DNA from: an uncultured Alphaproteobacteria bacterium
GTDB lineage: Bacteria > Pseudomonadota > Alphaproteobacteria > RF32 > CAG-239
Assembly: GCA_934254915.1 (NCBI GenBank)
Contig: CAKQMH010000005.1
Span: forward strand, 26,119 to 90,118
Direction of reading: 5' to 3'
DNA length: 64,000 nucleotides
The notes beneath the pieces are model-generated. The model was not told the DNA's origin, ran no database searches, and saw nothing but the letters and a program-made list of their open reading frames with translations. A program made the position numbers and the translations under genes. Shown here in pieces: positions 1 through 7,967 of the stretch (its first letter is position 1; the number at the start of each line of letters is the position of its first letter).

Positions 1-1133
1 CGTTTGGGTTTCGGCAAATAGACCTCGTGGCAGGTTATGACGAGTTTCAAACTATCCGAAATCTGATAGCCGAGTTCCAAATCAACCGGCGTTCCGCTTC
101 GAGCCTTGTCTAATAAAACATTGTCAAGCTCGCCGGCCGGGATGTTGCCGACCTGACATTGTTTGTAGCCTTCTTTAATCACCCGCACCGAAGAATAGTA
201 GCCGTAAACCTTGTTCTTTTTGTTGGAATTGGTGGCGACCATCGCCGAATGGCAACAATCGCAATAAATATAGCCTTTGAGCAGAGAGTGTTCCACAAAA
301 CGGGAAAGCGCCAACCGTCCGCCTCGGTTGGTTTTCTTTATCTCTTGCACCTCGTCAAAAATTTCTTGCGAGACAATGGCTTCGTGCTGTCCGTCGTAAA
401 CGGCGGTTTTGTGCGGAACTTTGCCGACATATATCACATTGCGCAGAATTTTGTTCACTCGCTGATGATTAAATTGCTTGCTGCCGGTTTTGCCCATGGT
501 GGTGTATCCGTGGGCGTTAAGCCAATCCGACACGGCTATCTCGGAGCGCATGACCAAATATTTTTCAAAAATCAGACGCACCACCGCCGCTTCAGCTTCA
601 TTAACCACCAGCTTTTTATTGACGGTGTCGTAGCCAATCGGAAGGCATCCGCCCATCCACATGCCTTTTTTCTTGGAGGCGGAGATTTTATCCCGGATGC
701 GCTCGGTTATCACTTCTCGCTCAAATTGAGCGAACGAAAGCAACACATTGAGTGTCAGTCGCCCCATGGAATCATAGGTGTTAAAATTCTGCGTCACCGA
801 CACAAAAGAGCAATGATGCTCGTCCAGCACCGCCACCAGCTTGGCGAAATCCACCAGCGAGCGGGTCAAACGGTCTATTTTGTACACCACAATCATATCC
901 ACCAAACCGTTTTCGACATCGCTCATCAGTTGTTGCAAGGCCGGACGATTTAAGTTTCCGCCGGAAAATCCGCCGTCGTCGTAACGGGTCGGAATAATCT
1001 TCCAACCTTGATACGACTGGCTTTTAACATAGTTTTCTCCGGACTCTCTTTGCGCCTCCAGAGTGTTAAACTCCTTGTCCAAGCCTTCTTCGGTGGATTT
1101 TCGGGTGTATATGGCGCATCGCACGGTGTTCAC
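1..1133 (-). CDS. Large serine site-specific recombinase (3' part missing)
   Basis: The reading frame is open from a GTG at 1133 to the window edge, giving 377 residues with the C-terminus missing. Residues 4-13 (VRCAIYTRKS) match the resolvase start, so S13 is the predicted nucleophile. A resolvase domain covers about 1-150, with the DRLTRS and LSFAQFERE motifs. It is followed by a recombinase domain (about 165-265) and a zinc-ribbon stretch (YCDCCHSAM). Such enzymes integrate or excise phages and islands. AGGAGG lies 6 bases upstream of the GTG, which overlaps the stop of the DUF2924 gene as GTGA, so translation is probably coupled. It probably lies near the right edge of an integrated element extending left of the window. 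Confidence 0.93.
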   Translation of the reverse strand, partial: MNTVRCAIYTRKSTEEGLDKEFNTLEAQRESGENYVKSQSYQGWKIIPTRYDDGGFSGGNLNRPALQQLMSDVENGLVDMIVVYKIDRLTRSLVDFAKLVAVLDEHHCSFVSVTQNFNTYDSMGRLTLNVLLSFAQFEREVITERIRDKISASKKKGMWMGGCLPIGYDTVNKKLVVNEAEAAVVRLIFEKYLVMRSEIAVSDWLNAHGYTTMGKTGSKQFNHQRVNKILRNVIYVGKVPHKTAVYDGQHEAIVSQEIFDEVQEIKKTNRGGRLALSRFVEHSLLKGYIYCDCCHSAMVATNSNKKNKVYGYYSSVRVIKEGYKQCQVGNIPAGELDNVLLDKARSGTPVDLELGYQISDSLKLVITCHEVYLPKPK

Positions 1134-1543
1134 GCTTTGCCTCCTATGCCGAAAAAGAACCTGCCGGATATTTTTCTTCCGGTTATCTTTTTAACCACGG
1201 CGGACAGCGTTTTGTAATACACGCCTTCAAACTGGAAACCGGCGGTGGAAATCATCACATTGTATTCCTTGCCGCAATAGGTTTTAACCAGTCTCGTGCC
1301 AATCGGCGGCATCGATCCGTCGTCTTTTTGCTCCGCTCGTTTCATGACTGTTTTGCCCAAAAGCAGTTTGCGAACGTTTTCCGAAACGCCGCCATATTCA
1401 AGCTCCTGCATGCGATAAGCCAAACGAGGGATATAAAAACGTTTGGTTTTCCAAATCGGCTCGCTGTCAAAATATTGCCGCCACAAGGATTTCAACTCGC
1501 CGACACTCATATCGTTAAGCTTCAGGACTTCTTTTTCCACCAT
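1130..1543 (-). CDS. DUF2924 family protein
   Basis: The protein has 137 residues from an ATG at 1543, which has AAAGGAG six bases upstream; a TTG two codons earlier is less likely. The motif LKSLWRQYFDSEP, then RLAYRMQELEYGG, is typical of DUF2924, a family commonly found beside large serine recombinases in alphaproteobacterial islands and prophages. The C-terminal half (GTRLVKTYCGKEYNVMI, GVYYKTLSAVVKKITG) resembles the compact basic domain of the family. Its biochemical role is not known; a recombination accessory or regulatory role is inferred from its 4-base overlap with the recombinase. Confidence 0.85.
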   Translation of the reverse strand: MVEKEVLKLNDMSVGELKSLWRQYFDSEPIWKTKRFYIPRLAYRMQELEYGGVSENVRKLLLGKTVMKRAEQKDDGSMPPIGTRLVKTYCGKEYNVMISTAGFQFEGVYYKTLSAVVKKITGRKISGRFFFGIGGKA

Positions 1544-1688
1544 TTTCAACTCCTTTCTTAACAGTATGAATGCTTGGATTTTCTTTATTATCCAGTTCTT
1601 TTTGCGTTAATTCCGAACAATTTTGACCGGTAATCCAAGCCAGCAGTTCGGGTAAAATCAGTTTGATTATTTTTTGTGTTTCAGTCAT
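1515..1688 (-). CDS. Small hypothetical protein of the recombinase operon
   Basis: This is a 57-residue protein starting MTETQKIIKLILPELL. The ATG at 1688 follows GAGGTGA with suitable spacing; a longer frame upstream lacks a ribosome site. It overlaps the DUF2924 gene by 29 bases and is probably the first gene of a three-gene unit ending in the recombinase. The N-terminal half looks like one amphipathic helix and the C-terminal half is polar. I do not recognise a family. A small DNA-binding or excision-control factor is possible from position only. Confidence 0.55.
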   Translation of the reverse strand: MTETQKIIKLILPELLAWITGQNCSELTQKELDNKENPSIHTVKKGVENGGKRSPEA

Positions 1689-1843
1689 TTTTATCACCTC
1701 TGACAGAAACACCCGCGGAAACAAAAAATCGGAGCCACTTATTTTTATCTTGCGCGATTGCCCAAGGTATATAGGCAAAAGGCACCAAATTAAGAAAGTC
1801 GCCGAAAACAGTCCTTCAGACAAGCGGCAAAGCCTTGGCCAGC

Positions 1844-1958
1844 TTTGATGGGCGTGATTTTGACGCTTCAGAACTTCACAAAAGTATATAAACGGGGTGT
1901 TTTTCAGGGATTTTAGGGTAAAAATCGGGCGAGCGTGAAAATGGCTACGCCCATCAAA
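1844..1958. repeat. 12-bp inverted repeat in gene-free stretch 1689-2007
   Basis: TTTGATGGGCGT at 1844-1855 and its exact complement at 1947-1958 flank 91 bases in the gene-free stretch between the recombinase operon and the tRNA. I see no gene in 1689-2007. The arms could be a recombinase recognition pair, an element end or a regulatory stem. The sequence does not decide between these. Confidence 0.4.
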
Positions 1959-2007
1959 AATAAAAATAAAGTCGGCGGTTCTTGGGCTGTTGCGGGAAAT
2001 CGCAGAT

Positions 2008-2037
2008 ACAAAAAAAGAGGAAGTAAAACTTCCTCTT
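2008..2037 (-). terminator. Intrinsic terminator after tRNA-fMet
   Basis: Read on the minus strand, a perfect 10-bp stem (AAGAGGAAGT / ACTTCCTCTT, 3-base loop, 2015-2037) is followed by a run of seven T. It begins nine bases past the tRNA 3' end. Confidence 0.8.
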
Positions 2038-2045
2038 GCCTTTAG

Positions 2046-2122
<77 letters not shown>

Positions 2123-2183
2123 ATAGAATAATTGTTTATTATGCTTTTATGTGAGCTTTGTCAAGCTTTATTTTGCAAAAAAA

Positions 2184-2252
2184 TTACAGTATCAATGATA
2201 TTGCAATTGCAAACACAAAAACCAGTAAGATTAACCAATGCCAAAATTTCAT
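2184..2252 (-). CDS. 22-residue hydrophobic micropeptide
   Basis: An ATG at 2250-2252 lies eight bases after a near-perfect AAGGAGG. The frame encodes 22 residues, starting MKFWHWLILL and continuing with Val, Phe, Ala, Ile and Leu only to ISLIL before TAA. The peptide would form a single short membrane helix with one N-terminal Lys and an aromatic cap. The strong ribosome site on a free-standing frame between the cold-shock gene and tRNA-fMet is the main evidence. Function unknown; regulatory micropeptides and type I toxins share this form. I see no antisense RNA clearly enough to call it a toxin. Confidence 0.6.
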   Translation of the reverse strand: MKFWHWLILLVFVFAIAISLIL

Positions 2253-2297
2253 CTCCGTTACCTCCTTATTTCATAAATATATGCTTTGATTAACCAC

Positions 2298-2330
2298 AAA
2301 CAAGGCCTTCCCATAAGGGAAGGCCTTGTG
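2298..2330 (-). terminator. Terminator-like hairpin after cold-shock gene
   Basis: A perfect 12-bp stem (CAAGGCCTTCCC, 4-base loop, exact complement at 2317-2328) lies 20 bases past the cold-shock stop. On the minus strand it is followed by TTTGTGG, a weak T tract, so some read-through to the micropeptide is possible. Confidence 0.6.
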
Positions 2331-2350
2331 ACGTTAAGAACGATGATTAT

Positions 2351-2554
2351 TTAGATTAACGTGATATTGCCGGCGGCAATGCGGCCGCGGTCATCATAAT
2401 AATCAAATGTGACACGCTGCCCGTCCGGCAAAGATTTCAGCCCGATTTTTTCAAGCTGGGTAATATGAACAAAAACATCTTTCGAATTGTTATCGGGTTT
2501 GATGAAGCCATAACCTTTTTGCGAATTAAACCATTTAATCGAACCATAGTTCAT
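2351..2554 (-). CDS. cspA: Cold-shock domain protein (CspA family)
   Basis: The 67-residue protein is a single cold-shock OB-fold with RNP1 (KGYGFI) and RNP2 (DVFVHI) intact, preceded by the SIKWFN start of the family. It is predicted to bind single-stranded RNA or DNA and act as an RNA chaperone in the cytoplasm. AAGGAG lies eight bases before the ATG. The leader from the predicted -10 box to the start is about 50 bases, shorter than the E. coli cspA leader. The exact paralogue cannot be assigned from one copy. Confidence 0.93.
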   Translation of the reverse strand: MNYGSIKWFNSQKGYGFIKPDNNSKDVFVHITQLEKIGLKSLPDGQRVTFDYYDDRGRIAAGNITLI

Positions 2555-2612
2555 AGTCTTGTCTCCTTAAAAGTTAAAAATAAAAGTTCGTCGAATTACT
2601 GATTAGGACTTT

Positions 2613-2618
2613 ATTATA
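2613..2618 (-). promoter_or_regulatory. -10 box for the cold-shock gene
   Basis: A perfect TATAAT on the minus strand lies about 60 bases upstream of the cold-shock start. No convincing -35 hexamer is seen at 16-18 bases. Confidence 0.4.
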
Positions 2619-2894
2619 GCGTATGGGAAAACAAAGTGGTAGCCGTATTTTTCGGTAACCGTGTACGAAAAATTAGGACGCCGAAATCGAGCAAAAATCC
2701 TCGCTAAACGGCACTGAGTAAAAGTTACGAGAGATTTACCACCCTACATAACATTTCATTCACGCCAATTTAAATAGTTAACGCTTAAACGATTATTTAA
2801 GTGTTATCGATAAAAAATGGGGCTTAGAATTATGGCTATGGTAAGGGAATAAGGCCGCGATTCTTTCACGTTATTCAAAATGATGACAATGTTA

Positions 2895-3080
2895 GTGCCG
2901 TCACTGACGGACGGCACAGAAAATAAGGCCGAGACCCTTCGACTACGCTCAGGGTGACAATATAAGTGCTGCGACTGGTGCGCAGCCCAGAAAATAAGGC
3001 CGAGATTCTTCCACGCGCTTCGCTTGGTCAGAATGACATTGGTATAAAAACGCTTGGTCAGAATGACATTTAAATTAAAA
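2895..3080. repeat. Composite intergenic hairpin repeat (copy 1)
   Basis: This lies in the gene-free stretch 2555-3119. A 23-base hairpin at 2895-2917 (arms GTGCCGTC / GACGGCAC) is followed by a GCCGAGACCCTTCGACTACG type unit ending AGGGTGACA (about 2928-2959). A diverged hairpin follows at 2966-2988 (arms GTGCTGCG / CGCAGC), then a second, degenerate GCCGAGATTCTTCC unit. Last comes a direct repeat of GCTTGGTCAGAATGACATT at about 3022-3040 and 3053-3071. Related copies occur near 5424, 52024 and 63266, always between genes, as for REP-type elements. Confidence 0.75.
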
Positions 3081-3119
3081 CGCTTTAGGCGGAATGATAA
3101 TCGTAAAATTACGGTATCA

Positions 3120-5309
3120 CTAACCGCCGATTTTAAGGGCGTAATAGTTACCAGTTGGGTCTTGAATCATTTTATATCCCGAAGTTCCTGAAAATCCTGA
3201 ATATATGTTGTCAACATATACGCCAGCAATTTCAAAAGCATTATAGCCATTACATTGATTACTATAACCACAATATGAACTTTCCGTTAGCTCACATTCA
3301 TTACCGGTCGTCGTATCATAAAGATTGAGAGTGACATTTGCACTGCCGGAGAAGTTTGCGATACAAGGTCCTTGATTGCTATCGTCCCATCCAAGTTCAA
3401 GACTCACGATTTTAATGGTGCGAATAGCATAGCAGGTTGTACCGATTTCGCTTAATTTTTCATAGCAAGTGGTATCACCTGAGTAGAAATTATAATTTGA
3501 ACAGAGCGAGATACCACTTGGCTCGCTTGATTCATAGCCGCTTGATTCACAAGTTGCAACTGGTTTAGTATTGCAATCCTGAACACAAACAGTTAACGGC
3601 GTTCCCCCCCCGCCATTCGGCATACAGCTACCGCCACCACTTGCCCAGCTGAAACAACCACCATTTGATAAAGCATGATGAGCATCACCAGTACCACAAG
3701 GTCCACCGCCATTGGGAACGCCATGGGAGTCACAATAAGTTCCCGTTGTTGCGCTTGTCAGCCATGGTGTACCGCTAGTCAGGACAGTCTTTTTAGTTCC
3801 ACTTGGCAAAGCTGCTGCAAGAGCATTAAGTGACGAAGTCATTCCTACTTCAGGAACAATTCCACCCAAAGACGAACATGTTTTAAATTGTCCGCCGGTT
3901 TGATTTCTCTGTTCAGCCTTCAGCAAAATATAATTTTTATGGTTGTAAGTGAAACCAACCGCTTCACCGGATGGTGTACGCAAGAGATCATCTTTCGTAG
4001 TGGTATAAAATCCGGGTGTGCAATAAGTTGCACGACAATCATTAAAACATTTTGTGCCGTCGGCTAAGGTTTCCAATGTACATTCCTGCCCTGACTGGAT
4101 ATTTGAGCGCCAACCTTTAGCCTCACAAGTTGTTGCTTCTTCATTCTTTATACAATCGCCGTTAGTCAGTGTGTAGCCGGTTTTGCAAGTTGCTGCAACA
4201 TAATAGGTTACTTTTTCGTCACCGCAGCCGGTTGAACACATGCCGACTAAACCCGCACCCTTAGGTTTGGCAGTCAAAGGATATTTAGTACGATCACACT
4301 CGGAATTATTTTTACATCCACAAGAGCAACATTGTTTTCCACCGGACCAGCCGTTGCAGATTAAATCCGGTTTGTTGCTGGAGCTGGAGCAGCTTGAAAC
4401 GGCATTATCATAGCCGGTCGGGCAAGCAACCGCACTGCACGCGCCGCCCCTGATTTTTTTCCAGCCTTTGTCGGTATCGCAGGCGCAAGTCGCCGGATTG
4501 GTGCCGGATGAAATATAGCCTCTGGATGCATCACAGACACAGCCGCTGCCACTGGCGACAAAGCCTTTGAGGGTGTTGCAGGTGCAAGTTTTTCTGTCAT
4601 CATCATAGATAAAGCCGGCATCGGTGTTGCAGACACGTTCGCACGCTGTGCAGTTGCCTTTGAGCCGATCTCCACTGGTGCAGGTATATCCTTTGCTTTC
4701 ATCACACCAACAATGATAATTGGTGCTGCCGTTTATAGTGCAGGATGAACAAAACATACCATCGACATTTGGGGAAGAGCTTAAGGGATAATAAGATGTC
4801 GGACAACCGCAACTTTCATAATAAGTCCAAGCATCATTACGATTAAAGCACCCCTCGCCTACTCCTTTATAGCCCTGATCTGCACATTCAGTTTCCGAAA
4901 TCCAACCATCCGGACAGCCGCAAGCGGTATAAAGATATTCGCCGGCATCTTCACTATAACATTTGTCACCAACCGGTCTCTCACCTGTGCTGGCATACTT
5001 ACATTTTTCGGCTTTTGCGCCGGTGCCATAACGATATTTAGACGGACAAATGCATTTATAACAGGTTTTGCCCTGATATATGGTTTTCGGGTTGCCTAAG
5101 ATTTGCGAGGATGTACAAGATGATAAACCATCAACATATCCATAATCTGCGCAACTGCCGCCGTTACTGGGGTTATATTTACTGTCATTAGTACGACCGT
5201 CTAAACCGGCTTGATAAGTGGGTAAAAAATATGTACGGGCAAAAGCTCCACTAATAGCCAGAACCAAAATTGCGATTACACACGCAACCAAACGCATAGA
5301 TTTAGACAT
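3120..5309 (-). CDS. Large secreted cysteine-rich protein
   Basis: The 729-residue protein has a clear signal peptide (1-24, ending ISGAFA before RTYF), so it is exported. The mature chain holds about 60 cysteines (roughly 8%), spaced in short units such as CxC, CDxxxGY/W and CPxGY, most regular between about residues 70 and 420. A less Cys-dense region follows (about 440-600, with GGG-rich loops). The tail is beta-rich with few charges. The pattern suggests many disulfides, as in adhesin or stalk-like surface proteins of EGF-like type, but no known family or anchor is recognised. It stands alone on the minus strand, flanked by hairpin repeats. The start has only a weak AGGTG ribosome site. 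Confidence 0.8.
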   Translation of the reverse strand: MSKSMRLVACVIAILVLAISGAFARTYFLPTYQAGLDGRTNDSKYNPSNGGSCADYGYVDGLSSCTSSQILGNPKTIYQGKTCYKCICPSKYRYGTGAKAEKCKYASTGERPVGDKCYSEDAGEYLYTACGCPDGWISETECADQGYKGVGEGCFNRNDAWTYYESCGCPTSYYPLSSSPNVDGMFCSSCTINGSTNYHCWCDESKGYTCTSGDRLKGNCTACERVCNTDAGFIYDDDRKTCTCNTLKGFVASGSGCVCDASRGYISSGTNPATCACDTDKGWKKIRGGACSAVACPTGYDNAVSSCSSSSNKPDLICNGWSGGKQCCSCGCKNNSECDRTKYPLTAKPKGAGLVGMCSTGCGDEKVTYYVAATCKTGYTLTNGDCIKNEEATTCEAKGWRSNIQSGQECTLETLADGTKCFNDCRATYCTPGFYTTTKDDLLRTPSGEAVGFTYNHKNYILLKAEQRNQTGGQFKTCSSLGGIVPEVGMTSSLNALAAALPSGTKKTVLTSGTPWLTSATTGTYCDSHGVPNGGGPCGTGDAHHALSNGGCFSWASGGGSCMPNGGGGTPLTVCVQDCNTKPVATCESSGYESSEPSGISLCSNYNFYSGDTTCYEKLSEIGTTCYAIRTIKIVSLELGWDDSNQGPCIANFSGSANVTLNLYDTTTGNECELTESSYCGYSNQCNGYNAFEIAGVYVDNIYSGFSGTSGYKMIQDPTGNYYALKIGG

Positions 5310-5423
5310 GTCAACACCTATCCATAATTATGTATATTTTTGATTATAACTTAAAATAGTAAATAATTCAATAAAATTAGAAACGGAAAATGATACACAA
5401 GGTCAGGGTGGATGACAATAATA

Positions 5424-5490
5424 GTGCCGCGACTGATGCGCGGCACAAGGAATAAGGACGAGACCTTTCGACTTCGCTCAACATGACATT
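5424..5490. repeat. Composite intergenic hairpin repeat (copy 2)
   Basis: A perfect 8-bp hairpin at 5424-5446 (arms GTGCCGCG / CGCGGCAC, loop ACTGATG) is followed by a diverged GACGAGACCTTTCGACTTCG unit ending ATGACATT. It lies between secB and the cysteine-rich gene and has the same order of modules as the copies near 2895 and 63266. Confidence 0.75.
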
Positions 5491-5513
5491 TAAATAGTCA
5501 ATCTTACCTGATA

Positions 5514-5963
5514 TTACTGCTGCTTGGCGGCATGTGCCTTATACATGGCAACAAAGTCTATCGGATTTAACATAATCGGAGGCAAACCACCGTTATACAT
5601 AACGTTAGTTACGGCCTGACGCGCATAAGGGAACAACATATGCGGAACTTCAATCAACAACACCGGCTGCAGATGTTCGGCCGGCACATTCAGCTCCACA
5701 ACACCGCAATACGACATTTCCAAAATAAAAAACTTCTGTTCCTTAACATCACCGTCAATTCGAATATTCAGTTCAACATTATATAATGAATCATGCAAAT
5801 TGCGAGTATTGATATTAACATCAATCTTAACTTCCGGATGGGCCAAAGACTGCGTGAATATTTCCGGAGCATGAGGAATCTCCAACGACAAGTCTTTAAT
5901 ATATTGGTTATGTATTTGAATAGCCGGAATATTCTTGTTTTCAGCCGCATTTGATTCTGCCAT
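5514..5963 (-). CDS. secB: Protein-export chaperone SecB
   Basis: The protein has 149 residues from the ATG at 5963. Another ATG six bases earlier sits directly on the GAGGAG ribosome site and is rejected. SecB signatures include YIKDLSLE, FFILEMSYCGVVEL, IEVPHMLFPYARQ and the PPIMLNPIDF stretch near the end. SecB keeps preproteins unfolded in the cytoplasm and hands them to SecA. It faces the Tim44-like gene, the usual arrangement in Alphaproteobacteria. Confidence 0.97.
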   Translation of the reverse strand: MAESNAAENKNIPAIQIHNQYIKDLSLEIPHAPEIFTQSLAHPEVKIDVNINTRNLHDSLYNVELNIRIDGDVKEQKFFILEMSYCGVVELNVPAEHLQPVLLIEVPHMLFPYARQAVTNVMYNGGLPPIMLNPIDFVAMYKAHAAKQQ

Positions 5964-6040
5964 AATCATTCTCCTCTAATAAAGCATAAATTTATATCTT
6001 TTTACACGCAAATTTTGTTAACGTCAAATGATAATAATGG

Positions 6041-6068
6041 TTGATAATAGTTATAAATAAGCTATATT
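6041..6068 (+). promoter_or_regulatory. Sigma70-type promoter for timA-mltA operon
   Basis: TTGATA at 6041-6046, a 16-base spacer and TATATT at 6063-6068 lie 27 bases before the ATG at 6095. Confidence 0.5.
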
Positions 6069-6094
6069 TATGTCTGGAAAAGAGGATAAAAATA

Positions 6095-6763
6095 ATGAAT
6101 ATGGATATTATCGCCCTGGCACTGGTGGTAGTGCTGATTTTTGTTAAACTGCGCAGTCTGCTCGGAACAACGCCGGCTAATGAACAAAAAGTCCGCCTGA
6201 GCAAAGAAAGCGCCGAAAAACTTTATAATATTTTGCTTAAAGAAGCGGCCAAACAAGCGCCGCGTAATCAGGATTTGCCGTTGCCGGAAGAGCTTATTCC
6301 CGAAGAGGATTTGAACAAGATGAGCGATTTGGACAAGACTTTGGCGCGAATCCCCAATTTTAACAAAAATAAGTTTTTAACCTCCGCGCAAAATGCTTTT
6401 CAAGTGATTACCGAAGCTTTTAACAAGGCCGATACAGAAACGCTTGAAGTTTTGGTTAACAAAACAATCTTTAAGAAATTTCAGGAAGTTATTAACCAGC
6501 GGCAGCAAAACAACATCACCGCTGAAACCGATTTTATCTGCTTTGACAAGACTGACATCATCAAAGCCGAAATAACCAAAGCGGAAACAGCGCGCCTCAG
6601 TGTGGAATTTGTTTCCGAACAGGTTAATGTGCTGCGTGACGCGGAAGGTAATATTATTGAAGGTGATGAAAATTATATTCAAAATATCACCGATGTATGG
6701 ACTTTTGAAAAAGCTTTAACCTCAACCGCGCCTAATTGGCTTTTGATTTCGACGAAAAAATAA
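6095..6763 (+). CDS. Tim44/TimA-family membrane-associated protein
   Basis: The protein has 222 residues from the ATG at 6095, with an upstream AGAGGA. An N-terminal membrane helix (MDIIALALVVVLIFVKLRSLLG) precedes a linker and a C-terminal Tim44-like domain (about 85-220: FLTSAQNAFQVITEAFNKAD, ending DVWTFEKA and NWLLIST). It is related to the mitochondrial import motor subunit Tim44. In Alphaproteobacteria it sits beside secB and mltA and is described as a putative adaptor. Its stop overlaps the mltA start (TAATG), so the two are coupled. Confidence 0.9.
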   Translation: MNMDIIALALVVVLIFVKLRSLLGTTPANEQKVRLSKESAEKLYNILLKEAAKQAPRNQDLPLPEELIPEEDLNKMSDLDKTLARIPNFNKNKFLTSAQNAFQVITEAFNKADTETLEVLVNKTIFKKFQEVINQRQQNNITAETDFICFDKTDIIKAEITKAETARLSVEFVSEQVNVLRDAEGNIIEGDENYIQNITDVWTFEKALTSTAPNWLLISTKK

Positions 6764-7950
6764 TGTACCGTTTACTACTCGCATTGACTTTGGTTATCGG
6801 ACTGGCGACTTCCTGCAAACAGGAGGAATCCAAACCTACGGAAAATCTGCCGCCAGTGCAGGATGAGGTTGCTGTCACCAAGCCTGACTTGGAACTTAAG
6901 TTGGTTGATTTTACGGAGCTTAACGGCTTTGAGCAAGACCAAATGCTTGATTTTTATCAAGCCTGGCAACGCAGCTGTGCCGCGGTTTCCCGCCGCAAAA
7001 ATCTGCTGGATAATCAGGCTCAAATTAAAATCAGTGCTGAACAATATCAAAAAATCTGCGCTAAACTGAGCGATGTTAACCCCCGCAACCTGCAGAAATT
7101 CATCAAAGCCAACTTTCGCCCGTTTTTAGTTACCTACAAAGGCAGCAGTGACGGCAAGTTCACCTCTTATTATGAGGCGGAACTTAATGCCTCCCGCCGC
7201 CAAAGCGAGAAATACCGCTTTCCGATTTACGGACGTCCGGCGGATTTGATTGAATTTAACCCTCACGATTTTGACGAAAATATGCCCTCGAAACGGCTGG
7301 TCGGCATGGTGGCCGGACAAAGGCTTATTCCCTACTATACCAGAGAAGAAATTTTTCGCAAAGGATATAAAGCGCCGGTTATTTTGTGGGCTGATGATTA
7401 TGTTGACGTGTATGTTATGCAGATTCAAGGTTCGGCCGTAGCCCAATTGGATGACGGCAGCCGCGTGCGCATCGGTTTTGCCGACACGAACGGACGCAAA
7501 TTTAAGGGCATCGGCAGCATTTTGCTGGAAAAAGGGCTGATTAAAGCCGGTCAAGCATCAATGGGCAATATCAAAAAATGGCTTAAGCAACAAGGTGAAA
7601 AAGCTTATCCGCACATGAATGCCAATCAACGCTTTGTTTTTCATCGTCTGATTGACGCTGAAGGCCCGATCGGCGCTCAAGGAGTGCCTTTAACCGCCGG
7701 ACGTTCCTTAGCCGTTGATACTAATTTTGTGCCTTTGGGAGCTTTGCTGTGGTTGGAAACAACCGGCCCTGACCATGAGGCCATTAATAAAATGGTGGTG
7801 GCGCAAGATATCGGCGGTGCTATCAAAGGTGCTGTTCGCGGCGATTATTTCTGGGGCAGCGGACATGATGAGGTTTTGGAACAGGCCGGAAAGATGAATG
7901 CCAAAGGCCGATATTTTGTATTATTGCCCCTGGCGGCAAATGGAAATTAG
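6763..7950 (+). CDS. mltA: Membrane-bound lytic murein transglycosylase A
   Basis: The protein has 395 residues from the ATG at 6763, which overlaps the upstream stop. The N-terminus is a lipoprotein-type signal ending LATSC, so the product is probably an envelope lipoprotein. The MltA domain is followed by a 3D-like barrel with GRSLAVDTNFVPLGALLWLE and AQDIGGAIKGAVRGDYFWG, where the conserved Asp residues cluster; family knowledge places the catalytic Asp here. It cleaves the MurNAc-GlcNAc bond to give 1,6-anhydro products, which AnmK (encoded later in the window) would recycle. Confidence 0.95.
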   Translation: MYRLLLALTLVIGLATSCKQEESKPTENLPPVQDEVAVTKPDLELKLVDFTELNGFEQDQMLDFYQAWQRSCAAVSRRKNLLDNQAQIKISAEQYQKICAKLSDVNPRNLQKFIKANFRPFLVTYKGSSDGKFTSYYEAELNASRRQSEKYRFPIYGRPADLIEFNPHDFDENMPSKRLVGMVAGQRLIPYYTREEIFRKGYKAPVILWADDYVDVYVMQIQGSAVAQLDDGSRVRIGFADTNGRKFKGIGSILLEKGLIKAGQASMGNIKKWLKQQGEKAYPHMNANQRFVFHRLIDAEGPIGAQGVPLTAGRSLAVDTNFVPLGALLWLETTGPDHEAINKMVVAQDIGGAIKGAVRGDYFWGSGHDEVLEQAGKMNAKGRYFVLLPLAANGN

Positions 7951-7967
7951 CAATCAGCGGAGGAAAT

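Noticed and set aside
159..953. Long plus-strand open frame over the recombinase
   Set aside because: It is antisense to the recombinase, has a TTG start, no ribosome site and His/Phe-rich composition typical of a shadow frame; the minus strand carries clear catalytic motifs.
2895..3080. CRISPR array
   Set aside because: The repeats are few, unevenly spaced and hairpin-forming with no constant spacer length, and no cas gene is seen in the window.
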